Assembly: GCF_000426865.1 (NCBI RefSeq)
Contig: NZ_KE384581.1
Coordinates: 124,001-188,000, forward strand
Origin: Citrifermentans bremense R1
Lineage (GTDB): Bacteria; Desulfobacterota; Desulfuromonadia; Geobacterales; Geobacteraceae
Reading direction: 5' to 3'
Length of the DNA stretch: 64,000 bases
Part shown: positions 53,018 to 63,970 of the stretch, piece after piece
Numbering within the stretch: the stretch's first letter is position 1
Layout: each line of letters begins with the position of its first letter
Notes under the pieces: model-generated
Database searches by the model: none
Told to the model about the DNA's origin: nothing
What the model saw: the letters and a program-made list of their open reading frames with translations, nothing else
Made by a program: the position numbers and the translations under genes

Positions 53018-55198
53018 ATGTTAAAGACGTTGAAATGGAAGCGGCAGGGGCTATTGGCCGCCGGTCTCTCCTTGCTGTTCTGGCTCGGGGACACGCTCGT
53101 CGACGCCTATGTGTTCGGGAGGAGGTCGTTCTTCGACCAGCTACTGGACCCCGAGCCGTTCGAGATATCCCTGCGCATATTCTACGCTTCGCTGGCCGGG
53201 ATCTTATTCACCGGGCTTTTCACGCTCTGGGAGAAGGGGCGCAAGGTGGAAACGGCCCTGCGGCATTCCGACGATCTCTCCAAAATCTTCTTCGGCTCCT
53301 CCCGCGACGCCATCTGCGTGATCAAGACCGACACCCTCTCCGTCTCCGACGCCAACAGCGTTTTCGTGCAGAAATACGCGCTGAAGGATGCTCAGTCGGC
53401 CGGAAGCTTTCCCGAACTCCTTGCCCGCAACGGTCTCACGGACCAGGTGCTGGGGCAGCTCGCGGCCTGCGCCGGCGGCGCCGCCCCGGTCAGCTTCGAG
53501 ATCAGCTACCGCGCGGCGGATGGCGGCACCTGCTACGAAGAGGTCTCCATTCACCCGGTGGGCGAAACGCAGCAGGATGTGGAGACTGTGCTCTACGTGG
53601 CTAGGGACATCACGGTGCGCAGGCGCTCGCAGGAGATGCTGGAGGCATCCGAGGCGAGGTACCGGGCGATCTTCGAGAACACCGGGACAGCGATGGCCAT
53701 CATTGAGCCTGGAGGGATGCTGCAGACGGTGAACCGCGGCTTCGAGGCGGCCAGCGGGTTCAGCCGCAGCGAGATCGAAGGGAAAAGGGTCTGGACCGAC
53801 TTCGTCAAAAGCCCGGAGGGAGGCGTGCTCGACCGGAGCGCGGGCGCACAGCGCCGCACCTTCGAGGCGCTGCTGGAGGATAAAACCGGCACGCAGCGCA
53901 GCATGGCCGGTAACTGGGCGCCCGTCGAGGGAACCGAACAGGCTGTGCTGTCGCTGCTCGATATCAGCGCGAACAAGGAGGCCGAGGAGGAGCTCAGGAA
54001 GAGCCGGGCCACCCTCGCCGTCGCCCAGCGCATCGCCCGGCTGGGTAACTGGGACTGGGACCTCTGCACCAACTCGCTCAACTGGTCCGAGGAGATGTAC
54101 CGCATTTTCGGGCTCGACCCGGCCGGATTCACCCCCACGTATGACTGGTTCCTGCAGGTGGTGCACCCGCAGGACCTGGAGCGCGTGGTTCGTTCGACAA
54201 ACGACGCCATCTACAACAGCAAGCCCTATCAGATCGACTACCGTATCTTGCTCCCAAGTGGCGCCGTGCGCACCCTCTCGGCCAGCGCCGAGGTGACCTA
54301 CGACGCCCAGGGGAACCCGCTGCACATGGTGGGAACCAACCAGGACATCACTTGGCGCATCGAAGCGGAAGAGGCGCTAAAGAGCTCTGAGGAGAAGTTC
54401 TCCAAGGCTTTCCACGCAAGCCCCGACTCGATCGTCATCACCCGAGCCGCGGACGGAACCTACATCGACGTCAACGAGGCGTTCCAGGTGATCACCGGGT
54501 ACTCGCGAGACGAGGTGATTGGCAAGAGTTCAACCGAGGTCGGGCTTTGGGCAGACCCCGATGCGCGCATGGTGATGCTGAAGCTTTTGAACCAGCACGA
54601 GCACGTACGCAACCTGGATGTCCGCTTCCGGGTGAAATCGGGGGAGGTCCGGGAGATGATCTGGTCTGCGGACGTCATCGAGTACGACGGGGAAGCCTGC
54701 CTGATCGCCATATCCCGCGACGTGACGGACCAGAGGCAGATGGAGAAGGAGCTTCTGGAGAGCGACGCCCGCCTCTACATGAAGCACGAGGAGCTGAAGA
54801 ACGTCTTCCACCAGATGGAGGTGATCCGCCGCGAGTGGGAGGAGATCATGGACTGCATCAGCGACATGTTCATCCTCGCCGACCAGTTCGGCAAGATCCG
54901 CAGGTTCAATCGCGCCGTGGAGACCTTCACCGGCAAGGCGCACCGCGACATCGTGGGGAGGGACTGCGAAGCGTTCCTTAAAGAGCACGGCCTGGGGGCG
55001 CACCTCGAATCGCCGGACCTGGAGTTGCTGCACAAGGAAACTGGCAAATGGTTCGTGGTGAAGCGCCATGCCTTTCCGAACGCCGAAGTCGACGGCTCGG
55101 CGCGGGAAGTGGTGATCATTAACGACACCACAAGCATACGGCGCAGGACCGGCCATGAGGCGCCAGAAGCGGCAACAGAGGTTTCTGCTGCTAATTAG
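53018..55198 (+). CDS. Membrane-anchored multi-PAS sensor without an output domain
   Basis: A 726-residue protein from ATG 53018, which has GGAGGT about nine bases upstream. Two membrane helices (GLLAAGLSLLFWLGDTLVDA; IFYASLAGILFTGLFTLW) lie near the N-terminus. They are followed by about five PAS/PAC modules starting near residues 80, 215, 335, 455 and 600, recognisable from repeats such as YRAIFENTGTAMAIIEPGGM, ARLGNWDWDLCTNSLNWSEEM and YIDVNEAFQVITGYSRDEVI. It stops shortly after the last PAC (VVIINDTTSIRRR) with no histidine kinase, GGDEF, EAL or other transmitter. Nothing downstream supplies one, so it is an orphan sensor or a truncated kinase. Confidence 0.85.
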   Translation: MLKTLKWKRQGLLAAGLSLLFWLGDTLVDAYVFGRRSFFDQLLDPEPFEISLRIFYASLAGILFTGLFTLWEKGRKVETALRHSDDLSKIFFGSSRDAICVIKTDTLSVSDANSVFVQKYALKDAQSAGSFPELLARNGLTDQVLGQLAACAGGAAPVSFEISYRAADGGTCYEEVSIHPVGETQQDVETVLYVARDITVRRRSQEMLEASEARYRAIFENTGTAMAIIEPGGMLQTVNRGFEAASGFSRSEIEGKRVWTDFVKSPEGGVLDRSAGAQRRTFEALLEDKTGTQRSMAGNWAPVEGTEQAVLSLLDISANKEAEEELRKSRATLAVAQRIARLGNWDWDLCTNSLNWSEEMYRIFGLDPAGFTPTYDWFLQVVHPQDLERVVRSTNDAIYNSKPYQIDYRILLPSGAVRTLSASAEVTYDAQGNPLHMVGTNQDITWRIEAEEALKSSEEKFSKAFHASPDSIVITRAADGTYIDVNEAFQVITGYSRDEVIGKSSTEVGLWADPDARMVMLKLLNQHEHVRNLDVRFRVKSGEVREMIWSADVIEYDGEACLIAISRDVTDQRQMEKELLESDARLYMKHEELKNVFHQMEVIRREWEEIMDCISDMFILADQFGKIRRFNRAVETFTGKAHRDIVGRDCEAFLKEHGLGAHLESPDLELLHKETGKWFVVKRHAFPNAEVDGSAREVVIINDTTSIRRRTGHEAPEAATEVSAAN

Positions 55199-55303
55199 AA
55201 ACCGTCGGCAACTCGGCAGGTTAGAGCGCTGCGGGCTCCTGGGAGCTTGACTTGAGGCCGGGGGCGTGCTATACGAGAGCCTCGCCCAACAAAGGAGGTG
55301 CGC

Positions 55304-55768
55304 ATGGCATCACCCGAGCGGAGCGGCAGGACGGCACGCATTTGCGCGTTCGTCTTGATGCTCTTCCCGATCCACACGCTTCCCCTGCTGGCTGTAGAAC
55401 AAGTAGAAAAACCCGCTGTAGAGGCATCTGTTGAAAAAGTAGAACCGCAACAAAAATCGGTGGTGAACAAACTGGTGGGCATAGCGTCGTACTATGCCAG
55501 CAAGTTCCACGGGAGGCGGACCACGTCCGGGGAAAGGTATCATCCTGAAAAGATGACCGCCGCCCATCACAGCCTCCCGCTGGGGACCAGGGTTCGGGTC
55601 AGGAACCTCGCCAACGATAAGGAAGTCACGGTTGTGATCAACGACCGCTGCCGCAAGAAAAGCGTACCGTTCATCGATCTGTCACGCGCTGCGGCAAGGA
55701 AACTGGGTTTTCTCGGTTCGGGGGTGACCAAGGTGGCCATCATCCCGCTCCCCGCGGAAGAGTCCTAG
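55304..55768 (+). CDS. RlpA-like double-psi beta-barrel protein
   Basis: A 154-residue protein from ATG 55304 with AAAGGAGG directly upstream. It has an N-terminal signal or anchor (ICAFVLMLFPIHTLPLLA), a linker rich in Val/Glu/Lys, and a DPBB domain with the RlpA signature: GIASYYASKFHGRRTTSGERYHPEKMTAAH, LGTRVRVRNLAN and VVINDRCRKKSVPFIDLSRAAARKLGF. There is no SPOR domain. Family members are lytic transglycosylases acting on naked glycan at the septum. It ends at its own terminator. Confidence 0.88.
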   Translation: MASPERSGRTARICAFVLMLFPIHTLPLLAVEQVEKPAVEASVEKVEPQQKSVVNKLVGIASYYASKFHGRRTTSGERYHPEKMTAAHHSLPLGTRVRVRNLANDKEVTVVINDRCRKKSVPFIDLSRAAARKLGFLGSGVTKVAIIPLPAEES

Positions 55769-55799
55769 TAAAAATTCATACATCTGGGCGAACAGACGG

Positions 55800-55834
55800 A
55801 AAAGGCCGGGGGATATACCCCCGGCCTTTTCTCG
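55800..55834 (+). terminator. Rho-independent terminator
   Basis: AAAAGGCCGGGGG (55800-55812) pairs exactly with 55818-55830 around ATATA and is followed by C and T bases. The flanking A and T runs may let it serve the minus strand too, although the TPR gene stop lies 60 bases further on. Confidence 0.9.
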
Positions 55835-55895
55835 TTGTGCGTCTGGTTGCGCCGCAGAAAACGGGGACACTGAAAAGTAGCCCGTCCCCCTTTAT

Positions 55896-57830
55896 TTAAT
55901 CTTCCTTGCTCTTCTTCTTGGACTTTTTCTTCTTGGACTTCTTGGCAGGCTTGTCGGCGCTGTCCTTCTTGGATTTCTTCGCTTCCTTCCCTTTTTTCCC
56001 CTTCTTCCCTTTGGCCTTGCTCCCGTTGGAGGACTTGTGCTTGCGGTAGCTCCTGGGCTCGGGGTTGAACTCGTCCTTGATGTTGCTCAAAAGAACCTGG
56101 GCTTCTTCCAGGTCGGGGTCCGCCTTCCTCGCCGCTTCGAGCGACTCCTTTGCCTCGGCGATGTGGCCGTCCTTCATCTGGACCCGTCCCATGGCGTTCA
56201 GGGCCTTGGCGTGGTCGGGCTTCAGGGTCACCGCCTCCTTGTATTGGGCGGTGGCCGCGTCGTAATCTTTCTGGAATTCGTAGACGAGACCTAGCTTGTA
56301 GTGCGCGTTGGGATCGTTGGGGGAGAGATCCACTCCGTCCTTCAGGAGCTTGGCCAGGGCATCGTAGTTCTTGTTCTTGACATAGATGGCGGTGAGGGCG
56401 GTGCGGACTTCCTGGTCGTCCTTTTTCAGCCTGAGCACTTCCTGGTATTCGACGGCCGCCTCGTCGATCATGTTTCTTTTTCTCTGCAGGTTGGCGAGCT
56501 CGCGGTGGGCGTCCACCGACTCGCCGTCCAGCTTGAGGGCTGCCTGGTAGGCCCCGGCCGCAGCGTCGATCTCCTTGCTGTTGACGTAGGCGCGCGCAAG
56601 CTTCAGCTGCAGCGCCGGGTCGGCGGGGTTCGTCTTGATGAGCGCCTGGTACTGTTCGAGGGCCTGGTTGAAGCTGCCGCGCAGGGTGTAGATGTCGGCC
56701 AGGCGCTGCCGCGCCTGCTGCTTGTCGGGGCTCGATGCCAGTACCTGGCGGTACTCGACCACCGCCTCGTCCAAGAGCGCCTTGCGCTCGTAGATCCCGG
56801 CAAGGTTGAAATGGAGCTCGGGGTTTTCCCCCTTGTTTCTCAGCGCGTCGCGGTAGTACGACATCGCTTCGTCCTCGCGTCCCACCGCGAGCAGGGTGTC
56901 GCCCAGGCGCTGCTGGGCCACCGCGTCGTCGGGCTCCTCGGCCACCCGCAGCCGGTACTCGCTGATGGCCATCTCGTACTCTTTAGCGAGGCGGTGCTTT
57001 TCAGCCAGCGCCATGTGGTCTACCTTGGGAAGTTCCTTCTGCTTCGAGCCGATGCCGGCGAGCCCCCGCTCGTAGTCGGCGCTCTTCGCGTCGCCCTTGC
57101 GGGCATATGCCTCGGCTAAGAGCCGGTGTATCTCCTTGTTGGCCGGCTGGGCGATGGCCGCGAGCTTCAACTCGCCGACCGCCTTGTCCGCCTCGCCACG
57201 CTCCAAGAGAAGGGTGCCAAGGCCAAAGCGGGCCTGCGCGTTTTCGGGCTGCAAGACCAGGGCCCTGCGGTAGGCGTCCTCGGCCTTCTGCTTCTGCCCC
57301 GCCGCGTTGTAGGATGCAGCGATGCCGGTGTAAAGCGCCGCGTCGTCGGAGAAAGCGGCAATGGCCTCGTTGTAGTGGAAGATGGCGAGGAGGTGCATCT
57401 GCTTGTCCGCCATGACCCGGGCGAGCCCTGCATGGTAGCGGGGGTCGCCGGTCTTAAGCCCTGCGGCAAGCTCCACGGCAGCTTCCTCGCCGGCACCCTT
57501 CTGCAGGTGCAAAAGGCCCAGGTTTCCGCTGGCGGGGTAGAATTCGGGGTCGAGGGAGAGGGTCTCGCGGTACTCGCTTATGGCGGCGTCGACATTGCCG
57601 CTTCTCTCGAAGGTGAGCCCCTTAAGGTAGTGTCCGGCAGGTCCGGTCGGGCAGAGTTCTGCCACCCGTTTCTCGGCTTCCTTCCTTTTCTGCTCGCCCG
57701 CTTGCGGGGAGAGCTCGATGATGATGCGCTTGGCGTCGCGGCAGGCGTTGCCCGAAGGAAACGGCCAGTTGAATCCGGTGGAGAACAGGGTCACCGCAAG
57801 AAGCGAGGATAGCGCTGCATATCTTTTCAT
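55896..57830 (-). CDS. Exported TPR-repeat protein with lysine-rich tail
   Basis: A 644-residue protein with a signal peptide and about 14 tetratricopeptide repeats (GHYLKGLTFERSGNVDAAISEYRETLSLDP; AYRRALVLQPENAQARFGLG; HYKLGLVYEFQKDYDAATAQ). Repeats are grouped in a PEP-CTERM/PilW-like long-solenoid pattern spanning residues 60-590. The last 45 residues are almost entirely Lys, Ser and Ala (KKSKKKKSKKKSKED). No enzymatic domain is seen. Such proteins act as scaffolds in the periplasm; the tail could bind anionic surfaces or nucleic acid. It is a single gene. Confidence 0.85.
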   Translation of the reverse strand: MKRYAALSSLLAVTLFSTGFNWPFPSGNACRDAKRIIIELSPQAGEQKRKEAEKRVAELCPTGPAGHYLKGLTFERSGNVDAAISEYRETLSLDPEFYPASGNLGLLHLQKGAGEEAAVELAAGLKTGDPRYHAGLARVMADKQMHLLAIFHYNEAIAAFSDDAALYTGIAASYNAAGQKQKAEDAYRRALVLQPENAQARFGLGTLLLERGEADKAVGELKLAAIAQPANKEIHRLLAEAYARKGDAKSADYERGLAGIGSKQKELPKVDHMALAEKHRLAKEYEMAISEYRLRVAEEPDDAVAQQRLGDTLLAVGREDEAMSYYRDALRNKGENPELHFNLAGIYERKALLDEAVVEYRQVLASSPDKQQARQRLADIYTLRGSFNQALEQYQALIKTNPADPALQLKLARAYVNSKEIDAAAGAYQAALKLDGESVDAHRELANLQRKRNMIDEAAVEYQEVLRLKKDDQEVRTALTAIYVKNKNYDALAKLLKDGVDLSPNDPNAHYKLGLVYEFQKDYDAATAQYKEAVTLKPDHAKALNAMGRVQMKDGHIAEAKESLEAARKADPDLEEAQVLLSNIKDEFNPEPRSYRKHKSSNGSKAKGKKGKKGKEAKKSKKDSADKPAKKSKKKKSKKKSKED

Positions 57831-58065
57831 GTATGGCCCTTTTGTCTTATATGTTGTGGGGAAGGCACCCGAAGCTGGCGCCGACGTACTCCCGGCAAGC
57901 GGTGCCGGGCGCTGCGGGGACGCAGGGGGCCCCGTGCGGTTGGCGGATTATACACAGCGGCACTATTAAATTCAATTGCAAAACGCCAATCATTAACGAT
58001 GACGGAGCTTTGCGCCTGGAAACCCTTGCAAACAGTGGGGGGGTATTAGGTTAGGGCGGATTACC

Positions 58066-58094
58066 TTGACTTTCATGATAAAGATGGTTAAATC
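58066..58094 (+). promoter_or_regulatory. Putative promoter of the hsp20-lon-thiL operon
   Basis: TTGACT (58066-58071), 17 bases, TAAATC (58089-58094). It is preceded by CC, so the -35 region reads CCTTGACT, which also recalls a heat-shock sigma-32 -35 element. No CIRCE palindrome is visible. The remainder of 57831-58060 shows no gene. Confidence 0.5.
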
Positions 58095-58102
58095 TTCTGC
58101 AC

Positions 58103-58138
58103 CCGGTCAGCCGTGGCCACCACGGGGGCCGGTCTTTT
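58103..58138 (+). terminator. Terminator-like hairpin in the hsp20 leader
   Basis: CCGTGG (58111-58116) pairs with CCACGG (58120-58125), extended outside by CCGG (58103-58106) with CCGG (58129-58132), then TTTTT. It starts within ten bases of the predicted transcription start and lies about 70 bases before the hsp20 start. A terminator here would cap the transcript, so it is likely an attenuator or a stability element. Confidence 0.6.
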
Positions 58139-58203
58139 TGTATGTGCTAAAGGCCCGGAGAACGCCCTGTCACCAGGGGCGTCCGGCTGCCTTGAGGGGC
58201 GTA

Positions 58204-58647
58204 ATGGCGGTGATTCCCAAAGAACCGTTGGAGTGGCTGGGGCTGTTCCGCCAGCAGATGGACGAGATCTTTCGTTATCTCTCCACGCTGGAAGGGCGGG
58301 AAGGGTTCAGCGAGAAGGAGCACTCCCCCCTGGTGGATATCTACGAGACGGACAGTTCCTTCGTGGTCGAGGCGGAACTTCCCGGCTGCGACGTGCAGGA
58401 CATCTCCCTGAGTATCTGCTGCTCCACCTTGGTCGTGGAAGGCTCCACCCGCGAGGGTGCCCTTTCCGGCGTCAACTACAGCTGCCTTGAGCGCTCTGCC
58501 GGCCGCTTCTGCCGGGCGATCGAACTCCCGCCGGGAGCCGATCTGGAGCGGGTCTCGGCACGCTACCGGCGGGGGCTGCTCACCGTGGTCATCCCGTGGT
58601 GCAAAGGGGAAAAGCCGCATATCCGGGAGATTCAGATAGAAGAGTAA
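58204..58647 (+). CDS. Small heat-shock protein (Hsp20/alpha-crystallin)
   Basis: A 147-residue chaperone from ATG 58204, which has GAGGGG close upstream; a longer frame from 58066 runs through the promoter and hairpin and is rejected. The alpha-crystallin domain is clear: PLVDIYETDSSFVVEAELPGCDVQDI near residue 41 and the C-terminal strand-pair YRRGLLTVVIPWCKG. The conserved GVLTL-type motif appears as GLLTVVIP. Cysteines are more frequent than usual (GCDV, ICCSTL, YSCLERS, RFCRAI, PWCKG). It precedes lon by ten bases, so holdase and protease are coexpressed. Confidence 0.92.
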   Translation: MAVIPKEPLEWLGLFRQQMDEIFRYLSTLEGREGFSEKEHSPLVDIYETDSSFVVEAELPGCDVQDISLSICCSTLVVEGSTREGALSGVNYSCLERSAGRFCRAIELPPGADLERVSARYRRGLLTVVIPWCKGEKPHIREIQIEE

Positions 58648-58657
58648 GGAGAGGTAC

Positions 58658-61104
<2,447 letters not shown>

Positions 61105-61108
<4 letters not shown>

Positions 61109-62079
61109 GACTGGCGGAACTGGGCGAATTCGGCCTGATCGACCGCATCAAGAAAAACGTCGCCGCGTCCCCCTCGGTGCTTCTGGGCATCGGGGATGAC
61201 GCGGCGGCTCTCGTTCCTGCCCCGGAATGCGTCACCCTGATCACCTGCGACATGCTCCTCGAAGCTGTCCACTTCGACCTCTCCTTTTGCGACCCGGAAA
61301 GCCTCGGCAGAAAATCCCTTTCGGTGAATCTCTCGGACCTCGCGTCCATGGGGGCACACCCGCGCCAGTTCCTGCTCGGCATCGCCCTCGGGAAGGAAGT
61401 TCCGATCGAGTTCATGGACCGCTTCATGGCGGGGGTACTGGAGCAGGCCGAGCGCTTCGGCGCCACCCTGGTAGGGGGCGACACCTGCGCCTCCAAGGGG
61501 GGGATCGCCATCTCCATCACGGCCTTGGGCGAGCAGCGCCCGGAGCTGGTGCTGAAGCGAAGCGGCGCGCGTCCGGGGGACCTTATCTGCCTCTCCGGGA
61601 CGGTGGGCGACGCAGCGGCGGGGCTTGAGGCGCTGCGGCAAGGGGTGCGTGAGGGTTTCCTGGTGTCGCGCCAGCTCGACCCGACCCCCAGGGTTGCCGC
61701 CGGGGTGGCGCTCGCCGAAGGCGGGCTCGCCACTGCGATGATCGACGTAAGCGACGGCGTTTTGGGGGATTTGGGGCACATTCGAGAGATGTCCGGGGTG
61801 GGAGCCAGGCTGGAACTCGCCAAGCTGCCGCTTTCGGATGAGTACCGGGCCGCCTGCGGCGACGACCCCTATGCGCTGGCGCTTTCGGGAGGGGAGGACT
61901 ACGAGCTTTTGTTCTGCATCGATCCGGTAAAGCGGGGGGAGGTGGAGGCGCTTTTCGCCAAGCTGGAGCTGAAGTTCTCGGTGATCGGCGAGATCACCGC
62001 CGCACCGGAGGTGAAGCTCGTCGCCCCGGACGGCGGCGTCTACGCCCCGGGGCACGGCGGCTTCGATCATTTCGGGTAA
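61105..62079 (+). CDS. thiL: Thiamine-monophosphate kinase
   Basis: A 324-residue PurM-fold kinase that phosphorylates thiamine monophosphate to the diphosphate. Motifs: LLGIGDDAAALVP near residue 26, LSVNLSDLASMGAHPRQFLLG near 71, LVGGDTCAS near 127 and MIDVSDGVLGDLGHIREMSGVGARL near 212, with SGGEDYELLFCI near 258. The start is a TTG overlapping the lon stop, with GAGGGG upstream, an arrangement implying coupling to lon translation. Placement after a protease gene may be incidental, though the convergent yjbQ-like gene also concerns thiamine. Confidence 0.94.
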
Positions 62080-62089
62080 GGCGGGGAGG

Positions 62090-62488
62090 CTACTCGCCGC
62101 AGATCTTCACTGCTACGCGGCGCTCCCTGGGGCCGTCGAACTCGCAGAAGTAAAGCGCCTGCCAGGTCCCCAAAAGAAGCTTCCCCCGGTCCAACAGGAG
62201 CCGCTCCGAGCACCCGATCATGCTCGCCTTCACGTGCGCCGCGGAGTTTCCTTCGGCGTGGGTGAAGTAGTGCGCGTCCGGCACCAGGCGGTCCAGGCAG
62301 TTGCTGATGTCGCGCTTGACCGCCGGGTCGGCCCCTTCGTTGACGGTGACGGCTGCCGTCGTGTGCAAGACGAAGATCTCACAGCATCCGCTGCCGATGC
62401 TGGAAGCGGCGATGAGATCCTGCACCTGAGCGGTGATGTCGATCAACTCGGTCTTCTCCCTGCTCTTCAGCGTCAGGTAATGTATCAT
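62090..62488 (-). CDS. YjbQ/UPF0047-family secondary thiamine-phosphate synthase-like enzyme
   Basis: A 132-residue protein from ATG 62488 with GGAGG upstream; a GTG at 62494 is a two-residue alternative. The conserved pattern is present: IFVLHTTAAVTVNEGADPAVKRDI, HYFTHAEGNSAAHVKASMIG and GTWQALYFCEFDGPRERRVAVKI. The conserved histidines and acidic residues form the proposed metal/phosphate site. Members can replace thiamine-phosphate synthase in vivo. It ends 11 bases from the thiL stop, convergently. Confidence 0.88.
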   Translation of the reverse strand: MIHYLTLKSREKTELIDITAQVQDLIAASSIGSGCCEIFVLHTTAAVTVNEGADPAVKRDISNCLDRLVPDAHYFTHAEGNSAAHVKASMIGCSERLLLDRGKLLLGTWQALYFCEFDGPRERRVAVKICGE

Positions 62489-62525
62489 CCTCACCCTCCC
62501 TGGCCCCCAGTCCCCAGTCCCTAGC

Positions 62526-63020
62526 TTAGCGGTCCTTCTTGAAAAAGTTGTTCCTCATCTTGCCGAGATACTTGTTGAGCGGGTTGGTGCGGGCCAGGAA
62601 GGGGAGCACCGGCTTCTCCCTTTGCCCCATGGCCTGCAGGATCCTGGTGATGCCGGCGTGGCGCCCGACCCTGAGCCCGAGGTTGAAGATGCGCACCGCC
62701 TCCTTCTTCCGCCCGGAGATCAGGTAGATGGTTCCCAGCCGCAGGAAGTGGTTCGGGTTCCTGGGCTCGCTCCTGATCGCCTCCTGGCACAGGGCCACTC
62801 CCGCCTTGTCGTTGCCGGTGTAGTGCGTGAGCGCCAGTGCGAATTGCGAAAGGTGCTCGGGCGAGCGCTTTTGGTCCAGCGCTGCCCGCAGGAGCCTGAA
62901 CGCCACGGCGAAGTTCCTTGCCTGGAGCGCCTCTGCTCCCTGCCGGTACAACTCCTCGGCATCGGTCTCGCCGACCTTCCCGCCGGTACCCGTCTGCTGG
63001 TAATTTTCGGATCTGCTCAT
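62526..63020 (-). CDS. Small TPR-repeat protein
   Basis: A 164-residue soluble protein from ATG 63020; an in-frame start at 63068 would add 16 residues. It contains three to four TPR-like helical pairs (DAEELYRQGAEALQARNFAVAFRLL; HFLRLGTIYLISGRKKEAVRIFNLGLRVG) and a basic end (NPLNKYLGKMRNNFFKKDR). No signal peptide. Function unknown, probably a protein-protein adaptor. A heptamer patch (CCCAGTC twice, 62506-62519) separates it from the YjbQ-like gene. Confidence 0.78.
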   Translation of the reverse strand: MSRSENYQQTGTGGKVGETDAEELYRQGAEALQARNFAVAFRLLRAALDQKRSPEHLSQFALALTHYTGNDKAGVALCQEAIRSEPRNPNHFLRLGTIYLISGRKKEAVRIFNLGLRVGRHAGITRILQAMGQREKPVLPFLARTNPLNKYLGKMRNNFFKKDR

Positions 63021-63213
63021 GTCCCTGCCCCCGGTTTCCGATGCCCCCCGCAGCCGGCAAGGCAACACGCCCCGCTACGTTAGGATTGTAAACTATAGCA
63101 TTTAATCTTGGTAAAAACAGCACTGGCGCGGGGTCGCGCCGGGCCCGGCGCGCTTTTAGCTCATGAGCAGCCGGGGTTGAAAAAAATAAGGAATTGTGCT
63201 CTAATCCCACGCT

Positions 63214-63702
63214 GTGGAAGAGCGCGCTTACATAGGGTTGGGGAGCAACCTCGGCGACCGCGAGCTGAAGCTACTGATGGCCGTTGCCGAGTTGGGGAAG
63301 CTTCCCGGCACGCGGGTCACCGGCGTGTCCCAGTTCTACGAGACCGAGCCCGTGGGGGGCGTTCCCCAGGACAACTTCTACAACGCCGTGGCGCGCATTG
63401 ACACGACACTCTCCCCATTCCTGCTCCTGGACGAGCTGAAGCGGGTGGAGACCGAACTCTTCCAGCGCAAGCCTTCAGAGCGCTGGGGCGCCCGCAGCAT
63501 GGACCTGGACATCCTCCTCTACGGGGAGCTGGTGCTCGAATCCGACCGGCTCACTATCCCGCACCCGCGCCTGGCGGAGCGGCGTTTCGCGCTGCAGCCG
63601 CTGGCCGATCTCGCCCCCGACCTGGTGCATCCCGTCCTCGGCAAAACCGTCGCGCAGCTCTTGGCTGCACTTACCGCCACCGAGAAGGTGGTCAAGCTTT
63701 AG
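63214..63702 (+). CDS. folK: 2-amino-4-hydroxy-6-hydroxymethyldihydropteridine pyrophosphokinase
   Basis: A 162-residue HPPK of folate synthesis. It begins at a GTG followed by EERAYIGLGSNLGDRELKLL, the family opening. SQFYETEPVGGVPQDNFYNAV, RWGARSMDLDILLYG with the Mg-binding Asp pair, and LTIPHPRLAERRFALQPLADL follow in order. The ribosome site is weak. The YHS gene is nine bases downstream. Confidence 0.94.
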   Translation: MEERAYIGLGSNLGDRELKLLMAVAELGKLPGTRVTGVSQFYETEPVGGVPQDNFYNAVARIDTTLSPFLLLDELKRVETELFQRKPSERWGARSMDLDILLYGELVLESDRLTIPHPRLAERRFALQPLADLAPDLVHPVLGKTVAQLLAALTATEKVVKL

Positions 63703-63711
63703 GGGGAAGGC

Positions 63712-63948
63712 GTGAAGATACTGATCTGGGTACTCCTTGGGTACCTCGCCTACCGGATGCTCAAGGGGAAATCCGAGGCGAAGATCGCCAAAAAGGAACC
63801 GGCCGCGGCGGAGACCTTCCAGGATCCCGTCTGCGGTGTGTATATATCGGAGGCCGACGCGGTGGTCGGCAACCTGGCAGGAAGACGCTATCACTTCTGC
63901 TCCATGGACTGCCTCAGGCGGTTCGAGCAGATTCAGCAGCAGAGGTAA
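63712..63948 (+). CDS. YHS-domain protein with N-terminal membrane anchor
   Basis: A 78-residue protein from a GTG, with GGGGGAAGGC immediately upstream. One hydrophobic helix (ILIWVLLGYLAYRML) is followed by a short charged stretch and a YHS domain (FQDPVCGVYISEADAVVGN, GRRYHFCSMDCLRRFE) with three cysteines, as in metal-binding YHS proteins. It shares a transcript with folK and lies 22 bases before the transaldolase. Probably a metal-handling or sensing factor; the partner is unknown. Confidence 0.85.
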   Translation: MKILIWVLLGYLAYRMLKGKSEAKIAKKEPAAAETFQDPVCGVYISEADAVVGNLAGRRYHFCSMDCLRRFEQIQQQR

Positions 63949-63970
63949 CAACAAACCAAGCGGAGGAAAG

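Noticed and set aside
63135-63152. Perfect 18-bp GC palindrome before folK as a terminator
   Set aside because: No plus-strand gene ends upstream of it and the T-run is only four bases; left as an unexplained palindrome.
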